Below, piece by piece: positions 30,013-38,750 of a stretch of DNA of 64,000 nucleotides. Below the pieces are notes generated by a model. That model searched no databases, was not told the origin of the DNA, and was given only the letters and a program-made list of their open reading frames with translations. The stretch covers positions 1,902,501-1,966,500 of the forward strand of contig NZ_CP019508.1 of assembly GCF_002002865.1 (NCBI RefSeq). Reading direction: 5' to 3'. Position 1 is the first letter of the stretch, and every line of letters begins with the position of its first letter. The translations under genes and the position numbers were made by a program. Source of the DNA: Brevundimonas sp. LM2 (GTDB lineage: Bacteria; Pseudomonadota; Alphaproteobacteria; Caulobacterales; Caulobacteraceae).

Positions 30013-30075
30013 ATGGCAAATATCGACAAGACCGTCCTGATCACAGGCGGTGCCAAGGCCGACGACGCGGCAAGC
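30013..30075 (+). pseudogene. Stub of a short-chain dehydrogenase
   Basis: The first codons read MANIDKTVLITGGAK, the start of an SDR Rossmann fold, after a plausible ribosome site (AGAAGA). After GGAK the sequence loses any resemblance to an SDR and runs into the end of the convergent esterase gene. It appears to be the 5' remnant of a gene whose remainder was deleted. Confidence 0.5.
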
Positions 30076-30119
30076 GTCGGCGCGGGTCGATGGCTAGCGC
30101 CACCGACCCGCCACCGTCT

Positions 30120-31133
30120 TCAGCGCGCGAAGGCCGCGCGGAGTTCAGCTGCCCCTTGGGCGACCGCCGCGCGAGCCGGCGTGCTCTCGGCCAAGGCGTT
30201 CAACATGACGAAGTCATGGATCGTGCCGTTGTACCGCGTCGAGGTGACCGGCACCCCGGCCTCGACCAGATTGCCACCGTAGGCTTCGCCCTCGTCGCGC
30301 AGCAGGTCGTTCTCGGCCACGATGATGGTCGCCGAAGGCAGGCCGGTCAGCTGGGCGACCGGCGCGCGCAGCGGGAAGGCCAGCACATCGTCACGACGCT
30401 CGGCCGGATAGTTGGCCTCCAGGAAGTAGTCCATCGCCGCCCGTGTCAGGAAGGGACCGTTGCCGAAGGCCTGGTAGGAGGCGTTGTCCGAGACGTCGTC
30501 GGTGACCGGGTAGAACAGCAGCTGGTGGCGGATGGCTGGGCCCTGACGTTCCTTGGCCATCAGGGTGACGGCGATCGCCATGTTGCCGCCCGCGCTGTCT
30601 CCGGCCACGGCGAGGCGAGAGCCGTCCAGCCCCAGGTCAGCGGCATGGGCCGCGACGTATTCAAGCGCGGCATAAGACTGCTCGTTGTTCTCGGGATAGC
30701 GGACCTCCGGCGCATTGTCGTATTCCACGAAGACCACGGCCGAGCGGCTCTGGACGGCCAGTTCGCGGATCAGGTGATCGTGGGTGTTGCGATTGCCCAT
30801 GACCCAGCCGCCGCCATGATAATAGAGAACGGCCGGCGCCAGGCCTTGCAGGTCGACAGGGCGCACGATGCGGACCCGCACCGAGCCCGTGGGGCCGATG
30901 TTCCAGACCAGATCCTCGGTGGTGGTCGGGGCCGAAGCGGGGACGGTTTCCGACTGCACTGAGGCCAGCACGCCGCGCGCTTGGGCGTAGGGAAGGGTGT
31001 AGAGCGGCGTGCCGCTGGCTGCGGCTTCCGCGAACGCTTTTGCCGCCGGTTCCAGCACCGGGTCGGCGTGGGCCACGGTTCCGGCGAGCACTGCGGCCGC
31101 AGCCAGTCCGGAGAGAAGGGTCGTCTTGGTCAT
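30120..31133 (-). CDS. Secreted alpha/beta-hydrolase, hormone-sensitive-lipase type esterase
   Basis: 337 residues with a signal peptide cleaved after AHA (about 23). The HGGGW oxyanion motif (106-110) and the nucleophile elbow GDSAGG (Ser180) define the family IV esterases. The acid is probably in VAENDLLRDEG and the His in TIHDFVML near the C-terminus. It should hydrolyse short acyl esters in the periplasm or outside. It is divergent from the OhrR-like regulator at 31238, with two palindromic sites between them, so regulation by that protein is likely. Confidence 0.9.
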   Translation of the reverse strand: MTKTTLLSGLAAAAVLAGTVAHADPVLEPAAKAFAEAAASGTPLYTLPYAQARGVLASVQSETVPASAPTTTEDLVWNIGPTGSVRVRIVRPVDLQGLAPAVLYYHGGGWVMGNRNTHDHLIRELAVQSRSAVVFVEYDNAPEVRYPENNEQSYAALEYVAAHAADLGLDGSRLAVAGDSAGGNMAIAVTLMAKERQGPAIRHQLLFYPVTDDVSDNASYQAFGNGPFLTRAAMDYFLEANYPAERRDDVLAFPLRAPVAQLTGLPSATIIVAENDLLRDEGEAYGGNLVEAGVPVTSTRYNGTIHDFVMLNALAESTPARAAVAQGAAELRAAFAR

Positions 31134-31164
31134 CGTCTTGCTTCCTATGCTTCATGCACGATCA

Positions 31165-31233
31165 TATCGTGTGCGATAGAAATGCTGGGCCGCTACCCCG
31201 TTGTCAAGCGGTTGCGATTAGATCGCGCACGAT
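31165..31233. promoter_or_regulatory. Two MarR-type operator sites between divergent genes
   Basis: TATCG-TGTG-CGATA (31165-31178) and ATCG-CGCA-CGAT (31222-31233) are inverted repeats of the same half-site, in the 104-base gap between the esterase and the OhrR-like gene. The second ends five bases before the regulator's start, suiting autorepression. Confidence 0.6.
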
Positions 31234-31237
31234 TTAT

Positions 31238-31720
31238 ATGTCCGTCATGGAAAAAGTGTCGAAAACCAAATCTGTCTCGGCCGATCCGATGGACGGCCTT
31301 CTGTGCTTTTCGGTGTATGCGGCGGGCCTGGCCTTCAACCGCGTCTACAAGCCGCTGCTCGATCGGTTCGGCATCACCTATTCACAGTATCTTGTGCTCG
31401 TGGCGCTGTCGGCCGAGGACAGCCAGACGGTCGGGATCCTCGGTCAGAAGCTCTATCTGGAGTCCAATACAGTCACCCCACTGGTGAAACGGCTGGAGGC
31501 CGCTGGGCTGGTCACGCGCACGCGCGATTCCCTCGACGAAAGGGTGGTGCGGGTGTCGCTATCGTTGAAAGGACGCAAGGTGGCTGAGGAAGCGCAGCGC
31601 TGTGTTCCCGGCGAGATCCAGAACGCCACGGGGCTGAACGACGTCGAGCTGTTGTCGCTCACGCAGCAGTTAACGCGACTAGCGACCACGCTGCGCGACA
31701 CGACGAGAGGGTCGGATTGA
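31238..31720 (+). CDS. MarR family regulator, OhrR-like
   Basis: 160 residues with a MarR winged helix: YSQYLVLVALSAEDSQTVGILGQKLYLESNTVTPLVKRLEAAGLVTRTRD, with the wing DERVVRVSLSLKG. The N-terminus has LCFSVYAAGLAFNRVYKPLL, which keeps the Cys (near residue 23) that in OhrR senses organic hydroperoxides. A peroxide-responsive repressor is therefore plausible, though no Ohr peroxidase is adjacent. The ATG at 31238 is used because the family starts about there; longer upstream codons run through the operator. Confidence 0.88.
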   Translation: MSVMEKVSKTKSVSADPMDGLLCFSVYAAGLAFNRVYKPLLDRFGITYSQYLVLVALSAEDSQTVGILGQKLYLESNTVTPLVKRLEAAGLVTRTRDSLDERVVRVSLSLKGRKVAEEAQRCVPGEIQNATGLNDVELLSLTQQLTRLATTLRDTTRGSD

Positions 31721-31783
31721 TCCAGGCTCGCCGGACGGCGCGGCCGTGACTGCACCGCGGATCGGTATGACCGTCGGCTGCGG

Positions 31784-32689
31784 CTAGCCCTCAAGTGGGG
31801 CGACGTCGCCCTTCGCCTCCCGGAGGCGGCCGGCGTCGGTCGCAGGTGGCCGGCCGAAGATCCGGGAATAGTCTCGACTGAAGTGGGACGGGCTCTCGTA
31901 TCCGACCATGAAGCCGGCGCTGGCGGCGTCCAGGGCGTCGGTCACCATCAGACGACGCGCCTCCTGCAAACGCAGCTGGGTGCGATATTCGATCGGGCTC
32001 ATCGCCGTGACCGCCCTAAAATGCAGGTGGAAGGTCGAGCGGCTCATCCCTGCGATCTCCGCGGCCTCCTCGATCCGGCACGGTTCACGGAAGTGGGCGC
32101 GAATCCAGAGGATGGCCCGAGCGACCTGGCTGAGACGGCTGTCGGCCGTCGCCATCTGGCGGATGACGTCGCCGCCCGGCCCGGACAACAGGCGGTACAG
32201 GATTTCTCGCAAGGTCAGCGGCCCTAAAGCTTCGAGATCGCTCGGCGCATCGAGAAGCCCGATCAGCCGGGACGCTGCGTCGATCAGGTGGGGCGTGGTC
32301 TCGTTCAGGGTCAAGCCGGCGGGTGCGTCGAGGCCTGGCCGGGTGGCCCGGTGACGCAGGATCATCTCTCCAAGCTCCCTTATGTCCAGGTCGATCTGCA
32401 GCGAGAGGTAGGGCCTGGCCGCACTCGCTTCGATCACCGAGCCCATCACCGGCAGGCCGACCGAGGCGATCAGGAACTGGGCTGGATCGTAGACATAGGC
32501 GACCGGCCCCAGCATGGCGCGCTTGCGGCCCTGGGCCACGATGCAGACGGTCGGTTCATAGATGACCGGCATCGGTAGGGTCGGAGTGGCTGACCGGATG
32601 AGCTTCACACCGGTCAGCGGCGTCTCGAACGTCCCGTCCGAGGGCGCGTGCCGCGCGATCTGGCCGGCGAGGATCTCCAGAGTGTCCAT
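31784..32689 (-). CDS. AraC family regulator (AraC_N type)
   Basis: 301 residues. The N-terminal half is the AraC_N domain (PF06719 type: TPLTGVKLIRSATPT, VYEPTVCIVAQGRKRAMLG). The C-terminal part holds two helix-turn-helices (RIEEAAEIAGMSRSTFHLHFRAVTAMSPIEYRTQLRLQEARRLM, then AGFMVGYESPSHFSRDYSRIFGRPP). It is divergent from the aldo/keto reductase at 32862. A 15-bp motif shared with other transcription units here lies 54 bases upstream of this start. The ATG at 32689 is chosen over one 72 bases upstream, which would place the motif close to or inside the gene. Confidence 0.9.
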   Translation of the reverse strand: MDTLEILAGQIARHAPSDGTFETPLTGVKLIRSATPTLPMPVIYEPTVCIVAQGRKRAMLGPVAYVYDPAQFLIASVGLPVMGSVIEASAARPYLSLQIDLDIRELGEMILRHRATRPGLDAPAGLTLNETTPHLIDAASRLIGLLDAPSDLEALGPLTLREILYRLLSGPGGDVIRQMATADSRLSQVARAILWIRAHFREPCRIEEAAEIAGMSRSTFHLHFRAVTAMSPIEYRTQLRLQEARRLMVTDALDAASAGFMVGYESPSHFSRDYSRIFGRPPATDAGRLREAKGDVAPLEG

Positions 32690-32742
32690 GTCGATCTCAT
32701 CCCACAGCGGTTTGGCTACAAAAAGTCGAACGGAAGCACTGG

Positions 32743-32757
32743 CGGACAATCCGGCAA
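32743..32757 (-). promoter_or_regulatory. Putative AraC-type operator, site 1
   Basis: Read on the minus strand, TTGCCGGATTGTCCG. It lies in the divergent gap between the AraC gene (32689) and the aldo/keto reductase (32862), and matches the consensus TTGCCsGATnsTCCG that recurs in this window. Confidence 0.6.
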
Positions 32758-32861
32758 GCATAGTGGACGGTCCGGCTACCCCGACGCGCGCTCGATGCGG
32801 GACAAGAGGTGAAGTCGCAGCCTGTGCAGAGCGACCGACATTTTATCTGTGGAGACCTCCA

Positions 32862-33932
32862 ATGATCTATCCGACCGCGCTTGATGACTACCGTCTGCTC
32901 GGACGATCCGGCTTGCGTGTTTCGCCCCTTTCGCTCGGCACCATGACTTTCGGGGAGGACTGGGGCTGGGGCGCCGAAGAGGGCGAGGCCCGGCGGATCT
33001 TCGACACCTACGTCGACCACGGCGGCAACTTCATCGACACCGCCGTGAACTACATGAACGGCTCGTCCGAGCGCATCCTGGGCGGCTTCATCAAGGACCG
33101 CCGGGACCGGATCGTGCTCGGCACCAAGTTCACGATGGCGAGAGACCCCGAGAACATCAACTCCGGCGGCAACCATCGCTTCAACATGGTGCGGTCGGTC
33201 GAGGCGAGCCTGCGTCAGCTCGATACGGACCGGATCGACCTGCTGTACGTCCACGCCTGGGACTTCACGACCTCTCCCGAAGAGGTCATGCGGGCCCTGG
33301 ACGACCTGGTCAACTCCGGCAAGGTTCTGTACCTGGGCATCTGCAACACCCCGGCCTGGCGCGTGGCTCAGATGCAGACCCTGGCCGACCTGCGCGGCTG
33401 GTCACCCTTCGTCGCCCTGCAGATCGAGTACAATCTGCTGGAGCGCACGGTCGAGCACGAGCTGATGCCGATGGCTCAGGCTTTCGGGCTGGGCGTCCTG
33501 CCCTGGTCGCCTCTGGGCGGCGGCATCCTGAGCGGCAAGTATCGCCGTGAAGACCTGTCGGACGAAAACAGCGCCGACGTGGCCCGGACCCGCAAGGGCG
33601 TGATCGCGTCCAGCGGACATCTGAACGCGCGCGCGTTGAACATCGCGGACGTCGTCAAGACGGTCGCCGCCGAGATCGGCGCATCGCCGTCACAGGTCGC
33701 CCTGGCCTGGACCCTGCGCCACCCGGCGGTCGTCTCGCCGGTCATGGGCGCACGCACGCTGGAACAGGCGCAGGACAATCTGGGGGCCCTGCAGCTGACG
33801 CTGTCGGACGATCAGCTGGAACTTCTGAACAAGGCCAGCGCCCCGACGCCGATCTTCCCGGCTCGCTTCACCGCGCGACCGATGGTGCAGCAACTGATCC
33901 GCGGCGTCTCGACCCTGCTGGATCGTCAATGA
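32862..33932 (+). CDS. Aldo/keto reductase
   Basis: 356 residues, a TIM-barrel NADPH-dependent oxidoreductase. The catalytic set is visible: Asp and Tyr in [14 protein letters not shown], Lys in LGTKFTM, His in LLYVHAWD. The nucleotide-binding end includes [16 protein letters not shown]. It reduces aldehydes or ketones, probably as detoxification; the substrate is unknown. An AGGTGGAG-like ribosome site (GGAGACC) precedes the ATG. The stop overlaps the next start (ATGA). Expression is probably under the divergent AraC protein via the site at 32743. Confidence 0.92.
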   Translation: MIYPTALDDYRLLGRSGLRVSPLSLGTMTFGEDWGWGAEEGEARRIFDTYVDHGGNFIDTAVNYMNGSSERILGGFIKDRRDRIVLGTKFTMARDPENINSGGNHRFNMVRSVEASLRQLDTDRIDLLYVHAWDFTTSPEEVMRALDDLVNSGKVLYLGICNTPAWRVAQMQTLADLRGWSPFVALQIEYNLLERTVEHELMPMAQAFGLGVLPWSPLGGGILSGKYRREDLSDENSADVARTRKGVIASSGHLNARALNIADVVKTVAAEIGASPSQVALAWTLRHPAVVSPVMGARTLEQAQDNLGALQLTLSDDQLELLNKASAPTPIFPARFTARPMVQQLIRGVSTLLDRQ

Positions 33933-34321
33933 GGGGCTCAGCAATGAGGGCGACCTTCGCCGCCGCGTCCGCGCTGGCCGTTGTCGCCCTGGTCGCGGGC
34001 GCAACCAGCCCGAAGACGATGATCCCGGCCACTCAAAGGGCCGAAGCCAAGCAACAGGAAGCCAAAGGACCACTGATGACACAGCACCCCTACGTCGGAA
34101 TGTGGGTCACCGCCGACGGGCACATCCGTCAGGAACTGCTGCTAAACGGCCGCTACGACGAAGCACGCGGCTCGCGCCAGAGCGCCTATCAAGGACGCTA
34201 CGCGGTTCGGGGAACCCACATCGACTACTGGGACGACACCGGCTTCACCGCAGACGGCACCTTCGTGAATGAGGACGAACTCCACCACGGCGGGATGATC
34301 TTCTACCGCGAGAGAGACTGA
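33929..34321 (+). CDS. Secreted Atu4866-like protein
   Basis: 130 residues. A signal-like N-terminus (about 1-27) is followed by the compact domain HPYVGMWVTADGHIRQELL, GRYDEARGSRQSAYQGRY, HIDYWDDTGFTADGTF and LHHGGMIFYRE, which matches the Agrobacterium Atu4866 family as I remember it. These are small beta-barrel proteins without an established reaction. The family is often near aldo/keto reductases and SDRs, as here. The first ATG overlaps the reductase stop; an ATG at 33944 is possible. Confidence 0.85.
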   Translation: MRGSAMRATFAAASALAVVALVAGATSPKTMIPATQRAEAKQQEAKGPLMTQHPYVGMWVTADGHIRQELLLNGRYDEARGSRQSAYQGRYAVRGTHIDYWDDTGFTADGTFVNEDELHHGGMIFYRERD

Positions 34322-34354
34322 TCCCTATCAGTTCGGGTGCGAGGCGACCGCTTT

Positions 34355-34369
34355 CGGACGATCGGGCAA
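34355..34369 (-). promoter_or_regulatory. Putative AraC-type operator, site 2
   Basis: On the minus strand TTGCCCGATCGTCCG, 98 bases upstream of the SDR start at 34467. Same consensus as site 1. Confidence 0.55.
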
Positions 34370-34466
34370 ACAGCCTGTCCGAATGGGCATTCGCATTTCC
34401 GGGACTTCCGCCACCCTGTGGACGATGTCTCGCGAGCCTCGCGAGCACGAGGTGACAGACGCGATC

Positions 34467-35381
34467 ATGGCCCACTGGACGACAGCAAAAATTCCTGACC
34501 AGAGCGGTCGCACGGTCGTGGTGACCGGGACCGGCGGGCTCGGCTTCGAGGATGCGCTGGCCTTGGCGAAGGCCAATGCGACGGTCGTCATCGCCGGGCG
34601 CAACCCCGCCAAGGGGGCAGAAGCCATCGACCGTGTCCGCGCCGCGGCACCATCCGCAGCCGTTCACTTCCAAGAGCTGGATCTGGCCAGTCTGGCCTCG
34701 ATCGCGCGGTTCGGCGATCGCCTCAAACAGTCCTTCGCCAGCCTTGATGGGCTGATTAACAACGCCGGAATCATGGTGCCGCCGCGTCGCGTGGAGACGG
34801 AGGACGGCTTCGAGAGCCAGCTGGGCGTAAACTACCTAGGCCACTTCGCCCTGACTGCCCATCTGATGCCGCTTCTGTTGAAGGGCCGGGACTCGCGGGT
34901 CATCACCCTGTCAAGCGTCGCGGCAAGGCAAGGTACCATCGACTTCGAGGACTTGAACGCGGAACGGCGCTACCGACCGATGCCGGTCTATGCCCAGTCC
35001 AAGTTGGCGTGCTTAGTCTTCGCTCTGGAACTCCAGCGGCGGTGCGAGGCGGCGGGATGGCCGGTGATCAGTCTCGCCGCCCACCCCGGCATTTCGCGCA
35101 CCGAGCTTCTCAACAACGCTCCGGGCCGCGACAGCCTCCAGTCCTGGGCCCGCAACAATCTGCCCTTCCTTTTCCAGCCCGCCGACCGAGGGGCCCTGCC
35201 GACCCTCTTCGCCGCGACCGCCCCGAGCGCTCGTGGAGGAGGGTACTATGGCCCGCACGGCATGGGCGAGGTGCGGGGCTGGCCGGCGCCGGCCCGGGTC
35301 CCGCCCGCGGCCGAGGACCGGGCGGTGGCGCGGCGTCTCTGGGAGGTTTCCGAGCAGCTGACGGGCGTCACGATTGGCTAG
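34467..35381 (+). CDS. Short-chain dehydrogenase/reductase
   Basis: 304 residues. The Rossmann part is RTVVVTGTGGLGFEDALALAKANATVVIAGRN; the usual TGxxxGxG motif appears as TGTGGLG, one residue short, which is a mild oddity. LINNAGIMVPP and the catalytic YAQSKLA (Tyr-x-x-x-Lys) are intact. It resembles the retinol-dehydrogenase-like SDRs that act on alcohols and ketones. The ATG at 34467 (MAHWTTAKIPDQSG) is used because family members begin like this; longer upstream codons are unlikely. It may be regulated through the site at 34355. Confidence 0.88.
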   Translation: MAHWTTAKIPDQSGRTVVVTGTGGLGFEDALALAKANATVVIAGRNPAKGAEAIDRVRAAAPSAAVHFQELDLASLASIARFGDRLKQSFASLDGLINNAGIMVPPRRVETEDGFESQLGVNYLGHFALTAHLMPLLLKGRDSRVITLSSVAARQGTIDFEDLNAERRYRPMPVYAQSKLACLVFALELQRRCEAAGWPVISLAAHPGISRTELLNNAPGRDSLQSWARNNLPFLFQPADRGALPTLFAATAPSARGGGYYGPHGMGEVRGWPAPARVPPAAEDRAVARRLWEVSEQLTGVTIG

Positions 35382-35493
35382 GCGGTGAGCAGACTCTCCG
35401 ACAAACGCCGCGCCTTCCTGCCTCGGCTGGACGAGGCGGCCTTCGCGCTTTCTGGACGAGGACGACGGCCGTCCGGTCCTGATCTTCAACCTG

Positions 35494-35781
35494 ATGCGCT
35501 TCGACGCCAACACGGGACCGAGCCGCCTGGAGGACGCCCTTTTCCGCATGCGGACTGAGCTGACCCGCTTCGGTGCCGAGGTCGTCTATGTCGGCGAGAC
35601 CTCTTCCGCCCTCTGGGAAGAGGGCGGCGGCCCATGGGATGCCGTGGCGATCGTCCGTTATCCCGGACGGAGCGCTTTCGCGGACATGGTCGAAAGCGCC
35701 GAATACTATGAGACGATCAACAGCCTGCGAGACGCTTCCCTGCTGGAGGTGGTGCTGCGACATGTCCCTACGCTGAACTAA
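35494..35781 (+). CDS. DUF1330-like protein, 5' end possibly frameshifted
   Basis: 95 residues from the first ATG. The sequence (TELTRFGAEVVYVGETSSALWEEGGGPWDAVAIVRYPGRSAFADMVES) fits the ferredoxin-like DUF1330/EthD group. The first beta strand (GRPVLIFNLMRF) starts before this ATG without any start codon in frame. A GTG at 35392 opens another frame (LSDKRRAFLPRLDEAAF) that would join correctly if one base were lost near 35450. So the gene is probably longer and carries a frameshift or an error. It follows the SDR by 10 bases at that GTG. Confidence 0.6.
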   Translation: MRFDANTGPSRLEDALFRMRTELTRFGAEVVYVGETSSALWEEGGGPWDAVAIVRYPGRSAFADMVESAEYYETINSLRDASLLEVVLRHVPTLN

Positions 35782-35783
35782 GT

Positions 35784-36368
35784 TCAGCTCTCAGGACGTG
35801 GGCCGGTTCTCGATACGAAGCGCAGCGAGGCGAGCCACAGTTCGTGCGCCAGATAGACCAGAAGGTCTCCCCTCGCCCGGGTCTCACGTGCGAGATCGCC
35901 GACGCCCACTTCTTCGGTCGTGACCGTGCAGCCCGAGCCCGCAGGCGTCAGCAACCAGCTTTGGGCATAGGCCGGGGTCGGTCCGGGCGGCGTGACCGTG
36001 TAGCCGAAGCGGCGGCCAGGCTCGGCCACGAAGACTTCAGCGACGATCGGGATATCGAAGATGTTCCAGGCGAAACGCGACCCCACGCCCACCGGTGCCG
36101 CCGGGTCGTCGAAGCGCACGTCTCGGGCGAAGATTAGCCAAGACGGCCAGTCCTGCGGCGCCGATAGCCAGCTGTAGATGGTCTCGCAGCTCTGCTCCAT
36201 CGTCAGCTGGTTGTGATTGAACAGATCCGCCGTGGACGGATTGAGCCCGGCCGGCCAGGCCATGTCGGGGTTGCGCCGGGGGAGGTCCTGTTCCGTGGTC
36301 TGCGCCGCTGATGGCGTGGCGGCAAGAAACCCAGCGAGAGCCAGGACGGCGATCAGTGTCTTGCGCAT
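35784..36368 (-). CDS. Secreted SRPBCC/START-like protein
   Basis: 194 residues with a signal peptide (MRKTLIAVLALAGFLAATPSAA). The mature part has the START-like pattern ETIYSWLSAPQDWPSWLIFARDVRFDD, then GVGSRFAWNIFDIPIVAEVFVAEPGRRFGYTV, typical of hydrophobic-ligand-binding cavities. No catalytic signature. It is convergent with the DUF1330-like gene, two bases apart. The ATG at 36368 is chosen for the signal peptide. A periplasmic location is unusual for this fold but is shared with the SnoaL-like protein nearby. Confidence 0.8.
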   Translation of the reverse strand: MRKTLIAVLALAGFLAATPSAAQTTEQDLPRRNPDMAWPAGLNPSTADLFNHNQLTMEQSCETIYSWLSAPQDWPSWLIFARDVRFDDPAAPVGVGSRFAWNIFDIPIVAEVFVAEPGRRFGYTVTPPGPTPAYAQSWLLTPAGSGCTVTTEEVGVGDLARETRARGDLLVYLAHELWLASLRFVSRTGPRPES

Positions 36369-36548
36369 GGCGCGAGCCTCGTTGCGAAGGGGCGGCAGGG
36401 TGTAGAAGCGAGCCTCCGCCACCGGGCGGCTGCTGAGACTGAAGCTAGACGGACCCACGGCTCTCCACTATTCCGCTTGCCTCCAAGGCCTTATGAGCCC
36501 AGATCAACAGAGCGCGCTCGGCGCATCGGACGCCGCCCATCCTGACGG

Positions 36549-37367
36549 CTACTTTGCCGAAGCGGAAAGGGCCTCGATTCGCCGGGCGTCAGCGTCGTTC
36601 GTTGGGGTGTAGACCAGCAGCGTCAGGTCCGGCCGCCCATCCACGGCGAAGGCCGAATGTTCCACGGTGATGTCGCCCAGAACCGGGTGACGCAAACGTT
36701 TGACCCCAGTCCCGAAGTCCCGCACCTCGATGTCGTCCCAGAGGGCTGCGAATTCCAGGCTTCGGTTCATAAGATCCTGGATGAAGGGTTCGAGGACTGG
36801 TCCGGCACCGGCGCGCGCCACGTCCGCGCGGAAAGCCCCCACCACGAAGCGGGTGACCTCCTCCCAGTCCGTATTGCGCTCCCGTGCCTCTGGATCGAGA
36901 AACAGCCGATAGAGCACATTTCGCTCGTTGGCCGGCAAGACGGCGTAATCCGTCAACATCACAGTTGCGGCCGTGTTCCAAGCGACCACGTCCCAGTTCA
37001 CCGTACGCAGGATCGCCGGACAGCCGACGAGGGAATTCAGCACGCGCTGCAGCCGGTCTGAAACGCCTTCGGCTGGTCGATAGCGGACGTCTGGAGCTCG
37101 CCCGAGCCCGATGAGATAGAGGTGCTCGCGCTCGACGTCGGTCAACATCAGCGCCCGCGAGATCCGGTCAAGGACGTCGGCGGACGGCGCACCGCCGCGC
37201 CCCTGCTCGAGCCAGCAGTACCAGGTGGCGCTGATGTTCGCGCGCTGTGCCACTTCCTCTCGCCGCAGACCGGGCGTGCGTCGGCGGCCAGTGGCGAAAC
37301 CGAAGGCCAGCGGGTCCATGCGGGCGCGGCGTTCGCGCAGATAAACGCCGAGAGCCGAAGCGGTCAT
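36549..37367 (-). CDS. Xre family regulator with MmyB-like ligand domain
   Basis: 272 residues. The helix-turn-helix is RTPGLRREEVAQRANISATWYCWLEQGR (about 30-57). The C-terminal region (VNWDVVAWNTAATVMLTDY, NVLYRLFLDPEARE, VRDFGTGVKRLRHPVLGDITVEH) is the PAS-like MmyB domain that binds fatty-acid-like ligands. These regulators typically control an adjacent divergent oxidoreductase gene, here the epimerase-like gene at 37468. An 11-bp inverted repeat lies between them. Confidence 0.92.
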   Translation of the reverse strand: MTASALGVYLRERRARMDPLAFGFATGRRRTPGLRREEVAQRANISATWYCWLEQGRGGAPSADVLDRISRALMLTDVEREHLYLIGLGRAPDVRYRPAEGVSDRLQRVLNSLVGCPAILRTVNWDVVAWNTAATVMLTDYAVLPANERNVLYRLFLDPEARERNTDWEEVTRFVVGAFRADVARAGAGPVLEPFIQDLMNRSLEFAALWDDIEVRDFGTGVKRLRHPVLGDITVEHSAFAVDGRPDLTLLVYTPTNDADARRIEALSASAK

Positions 37368-37373
37368 CCGGAC

Positions 37374-37420
37374 ATCCTGTTAAAAATTATACTTGGATAA
37401 GGTCACGTATTTAACAGGAT
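37374..37420. promoter_or_regulatory. Divergent operator of the MmyB-like regulator
   Basis: ATCCTGTTAAA (37374-37384) and TTTAACAGGAT (37410-37420) are a perfect 11-bp inverted repeat spaced by 25 bases, in an AT-rich 100-base gap between the regulator and the gene at 37468. The spacing puts the half-sites about three and a half helical turns apart centre to centre, so looped or two-dimer binding is possible. Confidence 0.65.
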
Positions 37421-37467
37421 AAATATCTCCGACATCACTTGGCCATTCAAGTCAAAGGAGACAGACG

Positions 37468-38349
37468 ATGCATGTTTTTGTTACTGGGGCGACAGGATGG
37501 GTTGGCGCAGCCGTCGTCGACGAACTGCTTGCGCATGGGCACGAGGTAACCGGCCTTGCCCGATCTGAGGCCAAAGCAAGCGCGCTGGCTGCCAAGGGGG
37601 TTCGACCGGTGATCGGCTCGCTGGAGAACCCCGCGGTTCTGGCCGACGCGGCGCAGAACGCCGATGCGGTGGCCCATCTGGCTTTCAATCACGACTTCTC
37701 GCGTTTCGCCGAAAGCGCTCAGGAAGACCGCCAGGCCATCGAGGCCCTGGGGGCGGCGCTGTCTGGCACGCGGAAGCCTCTGCTAATCACCGCAGGCCTG
37801 GCTCTACTCGCGCCGGGTCGCGTGGCGGTGGAGTCCGATCGCCCGATCACCGATCCGTCCTATCCCCGCCGGTCCGAGCAGGCCGCAGCGGCCTTGGTCG
37901 AAGCCGGCCTGCGGGTTACCATCGTGCGTCTGGCGCCCTCGGTCCATGGTCTCGGCGAAAGGCATGGCTTCGTACCGATCCTGATCGACATGGCCCTGCG
38001 GACCGGGGTCTCGGCCTATGTCGGCGATGGCGAGAACCGTTGGCCTGCCGTCCATGTCTCGGATGCGGGGCGGCTCTATCGTCTGGCTCTGGAGAGCGAC
38101 CTGACCGAACCCGCGTATCACGCGGCGGCTGAAGAGGGGGTGCGGTTCCGCGATATCGCGCAGGCGATCGGCGACAAGCTTGGACTGCCGGTCGAGCCGC
38201 GCGAACCGGAACATTTCGGCTGGTTTGCCGGATTCGCCGGCGGGGATATGCCGGCCTCGAACGCCCTGACCCGCGATCGTCTCGGATGGACGCCAACGGG
38301 CCCGAGCTTGCTGAGCGACATCCGTCACCCGGACTATTATGCGGGCTGA
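37468..38349 (+). CDS. NAD-dependent epimerase/reductase-like SDR
   Basis: 293 residues of the extended, atypical SDR type. The N-terminus MHVFVTGATGWVGAAVVDELLAHGHEVTGLAR is a clear NAD(P)-binding TGxxGxxG. The Tyr-x-x-x-Lys of classical SDRs is not obvious, as in NmrA- and YwnB-like members; SYPRRSEQ is where it would be. Such proteins reduce small carbonyls or act as redox sensors. AAAGGAG 9 bases before the ATG supports the start. It is divergent from, and probably repressed by, the Xre/MmyB protein. Confidence 0.88.
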   Translation: MHVFVTGATGWVGAAVVDELLAHGHEVTGLARSEAKASALAAKGVRPVIGSLENPAVLADAAQNADAVAHLAFNHDFSRFAESAQEDRQAIEALGAALSGTRKPLLITAGLALLAPGRVAVESDRPITDPSYPRRSEQAAAALVEAGLRVTIVRLAPSVHGLGERHGFVPILIDMALRTGVSAYVGDGENRWPAVHVSDAGRLYRLALESDLTEPAYHAAAEEGVRFRDIAQAIGDKLGLPVEPREPEHFGWFAGFAGGDMPASNALTRDRLGWTPTGPSLLSDIRHPDYYAG

Positions 38350-38750
38350 CCGACAGTCCGGCCGGATCGCTCGTACGATCGAGCAATCAACTCGAACGAT
38401 CCGGCATCCCCGTGACCCGGCCCTTCGCCTAAGGTCTCATCCGTGACGAGACAGCGGCGAGGCGTATCCCCCAGCCTCCCGCCCAGCCGTCGCTCGAACG
38501 CGGACCGGCTGCTCCCCCCAGCCGTGTTCGCAAAGGATCGCCCTATCCCCTCGGCGATCCTCAGGGTCGTCGAAGACGCGGACGAAAGTCGCATGTCTTC
38601 GACGACCTAGAGGGGGCTGTGTGCAGCCTCGAAACCGCAGTCGGACGAACTCGATCCATAGGAATGGGCAAGTCTTCCCGACGCGAGGGCAAGTATCGCT
38701 TGACCGATGCTGGGACAGTTGCATCGACAACGCAACGATTGGACATCGCC
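38350..38750. other. Intergenic stretch upstream of the DoxX-like gene
   Basis: About 400 bases without a supported gene. A weaker copy of the AraC-type motif sits at 38393-38407 (minus strand ATGCCGGATCGTTCG, two mismatches). A palindrome-like CGATCGCTCGTACGATCGAGC-type cluster surrounds 38367-38385. The promoter of the DoxX-like gene is expected here. Confidence 0.4.
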
